DNA of 5,061 nt from an uncultured Collinsella sp. (GTDB lineage: Bacteria > Actinomycetota > Coriobacteriia > Coriobacteriales > Coriobacteriaceae): positions 1 through 5,061 of the forward strand of contig CAAEVD010000114.1 in NCBI GenBank assembly GCA_900759435.1, in the 5' to 3' direction. Both the position numbers and the translations under genes were made by a program. The notes beneath the pieces were generated by a model. The model was not told the DNA's origin, made no database searches, and saw only the letters and a list, made by a program, of their open reading frames with translations. Positions 1-5,061 of the stretch are shown piece after piece. The first letter of the stretch is position 1. Every line of letters starts with the position of its first letter.

Positions 1-63
1 ATCCATAATCCGACAAATAGGCCCAATGCATGCACATTAGAACCGTATATAGTCGAAAGTATA

Positions 64-114
64 CCCCGAGCGAGCGCAAACGACCGAATTCGGGCTATCT
101 TAACGCCCCGAGCG
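64..114 (+). repeat. 9-bp direct repeat CCCCGAGCG flanking a palindrome
   Basis: The same 9-mer occurs at 64-72 and 106-114, a start-to-start distance of 42 bp, about four helical turns. The perfect palindrome CCGAATTCGG (84-93) lies between the copies. The second copy falls between the proposed -35 and -10 boxes. This arrangement would suit a dimeric regulator binding the same DNA face, possibly autoregulation by the WYL proteins, but no binding site for this family is recognised here. A 9-mer repeated once in GC-rich DNA could be chance. Confidence 0.3.
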
Positions 115-128
115 GACAAGGATATAGC
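100..128 (+). promoter_or_regulatory. Candidate sigma-70-type promoter for the WYL pair
   Basis: A -35-like TTAACG (100-105, four of six matches to TTGACA) and a -10-like TATAGC (123-128, four of six matches to TATAAT) are separated by exactly 17 bp. Transcription would start near 135, giving a leader of about 50 nt before the ATG at 188. Both boxes are imperfect. A weaker alternative is TTAGAA (37-42) with TATACC (60-65), also 17 bp apart. The call rests on spacing and position only; imperfect boxes could mean activator dependence, which is inference. Confidence 0.3.
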
Positions 129-187
129 CTAATCTCCATATCGGACTAAAATCATGGCAGCAAACCACCTTCTCATGCGAGGACTCT

Positions 188-1210
188 ATGACGGCAAGCG
201 ACACGACCGAGACAATTAAAAAGGGAAATTCGGAGCCCAGTTTCGATAAAACGGCTCAGCGCATCCTCAATCTTTTCTTTGTGCTCAATAGCTCCCCCGA
301 ACCGCTGACGACCGAGCAGATCGTCTTGGATTCTGACCTGGGATATGGCTCGGGCAATATCGACTCGGATAAGCGCAAGTTTCGACGCGATCGTGACAAG
401 CTGCTCGAACGCGGCATCTTAATCAAGGAGGTTCGCCCCACCGGCGCGCAGGAGACCGAGGAAAGCTCGTGGACAATCGACCGCGAGCACACGTTTGCGG
501 CAGGCGGCCTCATTACCGCAGACGACGCCGATATCCTGCTCAACGCCATCGACCAGACACTAGCGGCCGGCTCATCCACTTTTGCCGCACCGCTTGCCGA
601 TATTCGCTCCAAGATTGCCTATCTCACCGGCAGGACGACGGTAGACGAGGCGCCGATCAGCCGCTCTCCCACCGTCGATGCGGTTTGGAGCGCCTTTGCC
701 GAGCGTTGTGCGCTGCGATTTTTATATCAGAACGGACGCGGCGAGCAGAAAGAGCGTACCGTCCGCGTCTACGGCATGTTCGAGCGCGAGGGCGTGGCGT
801 ATTTCTGCGGCCTCGACAACGTCACCGGCGACATCAGGACATTCCGCTGCGACCGTATCGTTCGCGCTTGGCGTCCTTCGAAGGCCTACGTCATCCCCGC
901 GGACTTCAATCTCAACGACTATCTGTTCTTTGAATTCGATTTTGCCGACCGGCCGCCCGTTGCAGCCACGTTCTCGTTCGCCCCTCAGACACAGATCGAT
1001 ATGATCAACGGCCTCACGCGCGGGCGAGGTGAGCTCGCACACACCGATGTGGGATGGGCCTGGACCGTTGACGTGCGCGATCTTGAAGCCGCCGCCTCAT
1101 TTTGCATGGCCCACGCCATGGACGGCATGAGGCCCATGGCCCCCAAATCGCTCAAGCAGGCGTGGAACCACCTCATCGAAAGGACGGTGCACGAGTATGC
1201 CCGTGCGTAA
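188..1210 (+). CDS. PafB-like helix-turn-helix / WYL-domain transcriptional regulator
   Basis: This 340-residue cytoplasmic protein has no signal peptide or membrane segment. Residues about 23-80 form a winged helix-turn-helix resembling PafB: RILNLFFVLN, then LTTEQI, a short insertion, and KFRRDRDKLLERGI as the likely recognition segment. Residues about 97-150 form a linker (ITADDADILLNAI). The WYL domain spans about 165-245, with RFLY at 177-180 and RTFRCDRI at 217-224. The name-giving triplet is degenerate, AYF at 204-206. A WCX-type C-terminal domain follows at about 256-335. The ATG is preceded by GAGGA (179-183), 4 nt away, and no upstream in-frame ATG precedes it. Its last 14 nt overlap the next regulator, so the two are surely co-transcribed and probably act as a heterodimer. 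In mycobacteria the PafB-PafC pair activates DNA damage genes; that role here is inferred from family and gene order. The target genes are unknown. Confidence 0.9.
   Translation: MTASDTTETIKKGNSEPSFDKTAQRILNLFFVLNSSPEPLTTEQIVLDSDLGYGSGNIDSDKRKFRRDRDKLLERGILIKEVRPTGAQETEESSWTIDREHTFAAGGLITADDADILLNAIDQTLAAGSSTFAAPLADIRSKIAYLTGRTTVDEAPISRSPTVDAVWSAFAERCALRFLYQNGRGEQKERTVRVYGMFEREGVAYFCGLDNVTGDIRTFRCDRIVRAWRPSKAYVIPADFNLNDYLFFEFDFADRPPVAATFSFAPQTQIDMINGLTRGRGELAHTDVGWAWTVDVRDLEAAASFCMAHAMDGMRPMAPKSLKQAWNHLIERTVHEYARA
1178..1184 (+). promoter_or_regulatory. Ribosome binding site of the second WYL gene, inside the first gene
   Basis: GAAAGGA lies 12 nt before the ATG at 1197, within the coding sequence of the preceding regulator. 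The spacing is long, so translation of the second gene probably relies partly on coupling: ribosomes finishing at the TAA at 1208-1210 are only 14 nt past the next start. This would favour matched amounts of the two partners. Confidence 0.45.
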
Positions 1211-2114
1211 ACTCACCAGCGAGCAGAGACTCTCGCGCGCCATCGACATCATGGAGGCCCTCTACGCCGCCGGCGAGAGCGGCATGACACGAACCGAGAT
1301 TTGCAGTCGCTTTGACATCACAGGGGTATCGCTCGACGAGATTCTCGAGATCGTCTCGACGCTCGCGGACCGAGAATCGGGCGCGCGCATCATCTGCGAA
1401 TGCCGCGGCGAGCGTGTGGTCCTCACCGGTGACGCCGGGCGTGTGCTACCGTTGCGCCTGAGTGCCGCCGAGGGCGCTGTGCTCAACCATGAACTTGAAT
1501 CGTTGGGGATCGAGCCGCAGACGGCAGCTCGGATTCGACATGCCCTTTTACCCGAAGAGCTTGGCTATAACCAGCGCGTCTTTGACACCGTCAACCACGG
1601 ATCGCACTGGCAGCAGCTGAGCTGCGCCATTCAGGACGGCGTTCGCTGCCGCATCTCGTATCGCTCGATGGACGATGCACGGCCACGCGAGCGTCTGGTC
1701 GACCCCTTGCGCATTACGGCAAACGGCGACCAAACATACCTGATTGCCTGGGACATCGCAGTCGATGAGCAGCGCACCTATCGCATGGATAAAATCGAGG
1801 GACTCGCCTTGACGGAAGACTCCGTCGTGCCTCACGCACCGGACGTCGCATCCCTCCACGATTCCCTTGCCCGGACGCAGCGTAGTGCAAAACTCTTGAT
1901 GCCATTCGATATGGCGGAGCATCTGGACTGGGCCGGCATCACCCTAATCGAGCGCAGCGGAGCAGACATGGCAACGGTAACCGTGCATTACGGCTCCGAG
2001 CGTTGGCTACTGAGCCAGATAATTGCAGCGGGCGGAGCCATCCACATCTTGGATGACCCCGCCCTGTCAAAGCGTCTGTGCGATATGGCAAAAACCCTCG
2101 TCTGTCCGCTTTAA
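1197..2114 (+). CDS. PafC-like helix-turn-helix / WYL-domain transcriptional regulator
   Basis: This 305-residue cytoplasmic protein is the second member of the pair. Residues about 10-75 form the winged helix-turn-helix (RLSRAIDIMEALYAAGESG, TRTEICSRFDI, then a helix 45-58). Next comes the PafC-like connector LPLRLSAAEGAVLNHELESL at 84-103. The WYL domain covers about 135-205: RISY at 152-155, RLVDPLRI at 166-173, TYL in the WYL position at 180-182, and RTYRMDKI at 193-200. A WCX-like C-terminal domain spans about 230-303, ending in ILDDPALSKRLCDMAKTL. In the family the conserved arginines and WYL pocket are proposed to bind single-stranded nucleic acid or another ligand. The ATG at 1197 was chosen because it opens the frame and overlaps the preceding gene by 14 nt. 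The TAA at 2112-2114 overlaps the stop of the convergent helicase gene. DNA damage control is inferred from the mycobacterial PafBC precedent. Confidence 0.9.
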   Translation: MPVRKLTSEQRLSRAIDIMEALYAAGESGMTRTEICSRFDITGVSLDEILEIVSTLADRESGARIICECRGERVVLTGDAGRVLPLRLSAAEGAVLNHELESLGIEPQTAARIRHALLPEELGYNQRVFDTVNHGSHWQQLSCAIQDGVRCRISYRSMDDARPRERLVDPLRITANGDQTYLIAWDIAVDEQRTYRMDKIEGLALTEDSVVPHAPDVASLHDSLARTQRSAKLLMPFDMAEHLDWAGITLIERSGADMATVTVHYGSERWLLSQIIAAGGAIHILDDPALSKRLCDMAKTLVCPL

Positions 2115-5005
2115 CGCCGCCGCTCGTGGCGTGCGCGCCACAGTTGCAGATAGTGCCCGATCTGCGCCGATTCGATGCGCTGGTAGGAGCTCGTGGGTAG
2201 CGACGTTAAGAACTTCTTTCCGTAGCCCTTCGTCACCAGGCGCGGGTCGGCCAGAATCAGCACGCCGCAATCGGTCGACGAGCGGATAAGGCGGCCGGCC
2301 GCCTGCTTGACCTCGAGCACCGCCTCGGGCAGCGAATAGCGCGCCCAAGCGCGGTCTTCGCGCAGGTTGCGCTCGCACGAGAGCGGGTCCGTGGGGCTCG
2401 AGAACGGCAGCTTGGGAATGATGACGCAGCGCAGCGTCTCGCCGCTGGCGTCGAATCCCTCCCAGAAGGCCTTAAGCGCAAAAAGCGACGAGGTCGGCTC
2501 GTTGATAAACCGGTCGCGCAGGCGACGAGGAGATGAGTTGCGCTGCTGGCAGTTGAGCTCCAGACCCGCACGGGCCATCTTGGGCTCAACGCGGGCGTAC
2601 AGGTCTTCCATGTCGCGCCGATTGGTGAACAGTGTGAGCACCGATCCGCCCATGGCAAGATGGGCGTCGACCAGCACGCGCTCGAGCGCCGTAAGATAGC
2701 TCTCACGATCGCGCGGATCGGGGATATCGCCCGCAACGACTACAGCCATGTTCGAATCGAAGTCGTAGCTCGAGTCCAAGTGCAGCGACGAGGATGTTGA
2801 AGCACCGATGCGATCGAGACCGACCGCGTGGTTAAAGTGTTCAAAGCTTTTGGACACCGTCATGGTCGCCGAGGCAAAGATAGCCGTGTGAACCTCGGGC
2901 AGCCACTCGGTTGCCAAGGCCTCGCCAATGTCGATGCGCTCTGCGGTCATTGACTCTCCGCCGGCACGCAGCCTGCGATTGACCTGCAGCGAATACACGT
3001 AGTGTTCATCGGTGCCGTCAATGATGAGTTTGAGGTTCTCGGCCAGCTCGTGCAGGCGGCGCGAAATATCACCCAGGTCGACAACAACCTCGGGCTTGTC
3101 GGCGGCGACGGCTTGCACCAGCGCGTCGACGCTCTTGTCAGCTTGTTCCAATGCGTCGATGGCAGTGTAGGCCGACGGTAAGAAATCATGCCAGTCGTCA
3201 GATTCGCGCAGCTCGGGGCCAATCCATAGATTGGCATTGTCATAACCCCCACGGGCACGGCGGCCGAGCTCGCGAACGCCATCGAACACGTCGGCGATTG
3301 CCATGCTCGCGCGCGCAACCGTCGACGTCGCCTTGGCAGTAAGGCCCAAATAGAGCGTAGAGCCCTCGGAGGTTGCCAAATCACGGGAGACCTGGCTTAG
3401 CGCACCGGTGCTCGAGCCACCCAGGCGCTCAAACAGAACGCGTGATTCGTCCGCCGACACCACGCGCGCCCACTGACGGCGCGCCTCGCGCTCGATAGAA
3501 TGGGCCTCGTCGATTACCCAGTGACGAATCGGAGGCAAAATCCTGCCCTCGGCCGCAACATTGCGGAACAGCAGGGAATGGTTGGTGACCACCACATCGG
3601 CATGCGCCGCACGACGGCGGGCGCCGTGGACCAAACATTTATCAGGGAAAAACGGGCAGAGGCGACGAGCACACTCGCGCGAGGCCGTCGTAAAGTCAGG
3701 GCGGTTGACGCTGCGCCACCGAATGCCAAGTGAGTCGAGGTCGCCATCGGCTGATTGGCAGACGTACGCCATAATGACCGCGACCGCCGTGAGCGTGTCC
3801 GCCGGATCGCGCTTGGTGGTAATCTCGACCTGCCCGCGGCTCATGCGCTCAAGTTTGCGCAGGCACGGATAGTGGTCATACCCCTTGAGAGCGCAAAATG
3901 ACAGACCACCTTCCAGTTGCTCGGCAAGTTTTGGCAGCTCATGGTACATGAGCTGGTCGGCAAGATTGTTCGATTTGGTCGCAATACCAACCGTGATGTT
4001 GTTACGGCGTGCTGCCTCGGCAAAAGGCACCAGATAGGCCATCGATTTGCCGACGCCTGTGCCCGCCTCAATTACACGATGAGTGCCCGTGACCAGCGCA
4101 TCGCGGACCTCGAGCGCCATCGCGATCTGCTCATCACGCGGCTCGTAAGTGGGATACATGCGATTGACCAGGCCACCTGGCGCATAGTCTGCCTCAATCT
4201 CCTCACGACTCGGCATCTTGAGGACCGGTAGTTCGTCGGCGTCCACCCGATCGTCGGCGCGATCGGCCTTGAGAACGTCAGCACGAGCGGCGCTGAGAGA
4301 GAAGATAGAACCAGGGTTCTGCCCTGCCAAGAACGAGAAGATAGGACGATAGGACCAAGGCACGTCCGGATGCATGTCGGCTAGGCGCGCCATGAGGCCC
4401 TGGGGCAAGTCGGTGAGCGCCACGAGCAACACGCGCCATACGCCGCACAGGGCGTCGACGTCGGCATTGGCACGGTGTGATACCGAGTCACAGCCAAACA
4501 GATCGGCCATAAAAGACAGCTTGTGCGAGGCCAGGCGCGGAAGCGCGATGCGCGACAGCGCCAGCGAATCGATCCAAATATCGCTCACGTTGACGCCGCC
4601 TTTGACCGACTCGATAAACGAGCGGTCGAACGTGGCGTTATGTGCGATCACCGGGCAACCACCGACAAAATCGGCGAGAGCGGCGACGGCCTCAACGGCC
4701 GACGGGGCATCTGCCACATCGGCATTTGTAATGCTCGTGAGCTCGGTAATCTCGGCGGGAATCAGCTGCTTGGGATGCACGAAGGTATCGAAACGGCCGA
4801 CGATCTCGCGGCCCGAAAGACGGGCCGCCGAGATCTCGATCAGTTCATTGTCCTGCACCGAAAGACCTGTGGTCTCGGTATCGAGGACAATCACATCTTC
4901 CTCGATGAGGCCGAAGGACTGCGTTTTGGCGCGTTCGGCAAGCGTGGCATAGGAGTCGATGACAAACTGCGGCGTTCCTGACGAAACCGCGTCCTCGATT
5001 AGCAT
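2111..5005 (-). CDS. dinG: DinG-family helicase with N-terminal DEDDh 3'-5' exonuclease domain
   Basis: This 964-residue cytoplasmic protein is predicted to unwind and degrade DNA during repair or replication. A 37-residue extension precedes a DnaQ-like exonuclease domain (about 38-200) with all DEDDh residues: D42 and E44 in LDTETTG, D127 in AHNATFDRSF, H177 and D182 in HRANADVD. A linker leads to an XPD/DinG superfamily 2 helicase. It has Walker A EAGTGVGKS at 313-321, VVVTNHSLL at 471-479, a DEAH box at 499-502, ASAT at 711-714, FWEGFD at 847-852 and QAAGRLIR at 901-908. Cysteines 381, 445, 450 and 457 match the Fe-S cluster spacing of DinG/XPD enzymes. About 503-705 would be the Arch-type insertion. 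The ATG at 5005-5003 is the only usual start codon (ATG/GTG/TTG) after the in-frame stop at 5047-5045. It has only a weak ribosome site (GAGCGGG, 6 nt away) and overlaps an upstream frame by 7 nt, suggesting coupled translation. Substrate polarity and physiological role cannot be read from sequence. Confidence 0.95.
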   Translation of the reverse strand: MLIEDAVSSGTPQFVIDSYATLAERAKTQSFGLIEEDVIVLDTETTGLSVQDNELIEISAARLSGREIVGRFDTFVHPKQLIPAEITELTSITNADVADAPSAVEAVAALADFVGGCPVIAHNATFDRSFIESVKGGVNVSDIWIDSLALSRIALPRLASHKLSFMADLFGCDSVSHRANADVDALCGVWRVLLVALTDLPQGLMARLADMHPDVPWSYRPIFSFLAGQNPGSIFSLSAARADVLKADRADDRVDADELPVLKMPSREEIEADYAPGGLVNRMYPTYEPRDEQIAMALEVRDALVTGTHRVIEAGTGVGKSMAYLVPFAEAARRNNITVGIATKSNNLADQLMYHELPKLAEQLEGGLSFCALKGYDHYPCLRKLERMSRGQVEITTKRDPADTLTAVAVIMAYVCQSADGDLDSLGIRWRSVNRPDFTTASRECARRLCPFFPDKCLVHGARRRAAHADVVVTNHSLLFRNVAAEGRILPPIRHWVIDEAHSIEREARRQWARVVSADESRVLFERLGGSSTGALSQVSRDLATSEGSTLYLGLTAKATSTVARASMAIADVFDGVRELGRRARGGYDNANLWIGPELRESDDWHDFLPSAYTAIDALEQADKSVDALVQAVAADKPEVVVDLGDISRRLHELAENLKLIIDGTDEHYVYSLQVNRRLRAGGESMTAERIDIGEALATEWLPEVHTAIFASATMTVSKSFEHFNHAVGLDRIGASTSSSLHLDSSYDFDSNMAVVVAGDIPDPRDRESYLTALERVLVDAHLAMGGSVLTLFTNRRDMEDLYARVEPKMARAGLELNCQQRNSSPRRLRDRFINEPTSSLFALKAFWEGFDASGETLRCVIIPKLPFSSPTDPLSCERNLREDRAWARYSLPEAVLEVKQAAGRLIRSSTDCGVLILADPRLVTKGYGKKFLTSLPTSSYQRIESAQIGHYLQLWRARHERRR
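2126..2141 (+). other. GC-rich hairpin just past the WYL pair, within the helicase 3' end
   Basis: GTGGCG (2126-2131) and CGCCAC (2136-2141) form a perfect 6-bp stem with a 4-nt loop, 12 nt downstream of the PafC-like stop codon. No T-tract follows on the + strand (AGTTGCAG comes next), so this is not a standard intrinsic terminator. It lies in the region coding for the Arg-rich tail of the helicase (WRARHERRR), whose codons alone could produce it. It might still slow polymerase at this convergent junction. Confidence 0.2.
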
Positions 5006-5061
5006 GCAATGCCCGCTCGACGAAGACCCATACGGATCAGGCTGTCACAGACCTGCGGGAA
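4999..5061 (-). CDS. C-terminal end of an unidentified protein (partial, runs off the right edge)
   Basis: Reading leftwards from the window edge, one frame is open for 20 codons and ends at TAA (5001-4999). It encodes FPQVCDSLIRMGLRRAGIAC. Twelve of the 20 third positions are G or C, compatible with the real genes here. Its stop lies inside the first codons of the helicase gene, a 7-nt overlap (ATGCTAA) typical of translationally coupled operon partners, and the helicase has only a weak ribosome site of its own. The tail has no motif I recognise, so no function is assigned. With only 20 codons visible, this could also be an open frame by chance. Confidence 0.5.
   Translation of the reverse strand, partial: FPQVCDSLIRMGLRRAGIAC

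Larger units (their letters stand above)
1..187. other. Non-coding leader upstream of the WYL gene pair
   Basis: No convincing gene lies here. The stretch is more AT-rich than the rest of the window, especially its first 60 bases. It holds several short symmetrical or repeated elements: TGCATGCA at 27-34, an inverted repeat GTATA (45-49) / TATAC (60-64), a perfect 10-bp palindrome CCGAATTCGG at 84-93, and the 9-mer CCCCGAGCG twice (64-72 and 106-114). One forward frame stays open from the left edge to a TAA at 130-132, but its third positions are not GC-biased like the real genes here, so it is probably chance. The region most likely carries the promoter and any operator for the downstream pair. 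Confidence 0.6.

Noticed and set aside
1..37. Possible divergent - strand gene starting at ATG 37-35 or 31-29
   Set aside because: No ribosome binding site precedes either ATG, and only about 12 codons are visible before the left edge.
1..132. Forward frame open from the left edge to TAA at 130-132, possibly the tail of an upstream gene
   Set aside because: Its 43 codons lack the GC-rich third positions of the real genes, the peptide has no recognisable motif, and the region is AT-rich with promoter-like elements.
469..933. 154-codon forward frame inside the PafB-like gene
   Set aside because: Arg/His-rich out-of-frame translation of a gene whose own frame shows HTH and WYL motifs.
4374..4952. 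192-codon forward open frame opposite the exonuclease domain
   Set aside because: It lies fully antisense to a gene with clear catalytic motifs. Its Ser/Arg/Ala-rich composition is typical of shadow frames in GC-rich DNA.
4523..4981. 152-codon forward open frame opposite the exonuclease domain
   Set aside because: Another antisense shadow, with no domain motif and no plausible ribosome site noted. It conflicts with the well-supported helicase gene.
188..5005. A phage-defence island (WYL regulator plus helicase-nuclease)
   Set aside because: WYL regulators do control some defence systems, but the paired PafB/PafC architecture and the housekeeping-type DinG fusion fit DNA repair better. No mobile-element or other defence genes are visible, and the genes are not co-directional.

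Overview
The window looks like ordinary chromosome from a high-GC Gram-positive bacterium. The best guess is an actinobacterium of the Coriobacteriia (Collinsella/Olsenella type). This is inferred from GC-rich codon third positions, a tandem pair of PafB- and PafC-like WYL regulators (a typically actinobacterial arrangement), and a DinG helicase with a fused proofreading-type exonuclease domain. No rRNA, tRNA, transposase, integrase, CRISPR array or phage gene is visible. The genus-level guess is tentative because no database search was possible.

Layout. Positions 1-187 are a relatively AT-rich non-coding leader with weak promoter-like boxes, a 9-bp direct repeat and short palindromes. Two + strand genes follow, 188-1210 and 1197-2114. 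They overlap by 14 nt and encode two related helix-turn-helix/WYL proteins, the first PafB-like and the second PafC-like. From the other side, a single large gene on the - strand (2111-5005) encodes a 964-residue DEDDh exonuclease fused to an XPD/DinG-type superfamily 2 helicase. The two transcription units converge so tightly that their stop codons share one TTAA tetramer, leaving no intergenic space for a terminator. At the right edge, the last 20 codons of another - strand reading frame (4999-5061) overlap the helicase start by 7 nt, suggesting that the helicase is the downstream member of an operon.

How the genes may work together. In mycobacteria PafB and PafC form a transcription activator of the LexA-independent DNA damage response, thought to sense single-stranded DNA through the WYL domain. 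DinG-family proteins act on damaged or structured DNA. A PafBC-like sensor pair beside an exonuclease-helicase therefore fits a DNA-repair theme. They are convergent, not co-transcribed, so a direct regulatory link is inference only. I see no convincing new defence or mobile system. The points most worth a second look are the helicase that keeps both nuclease and Fe-S/ATPase residues, the stop-to-stop overlap, and the operator-like leader.
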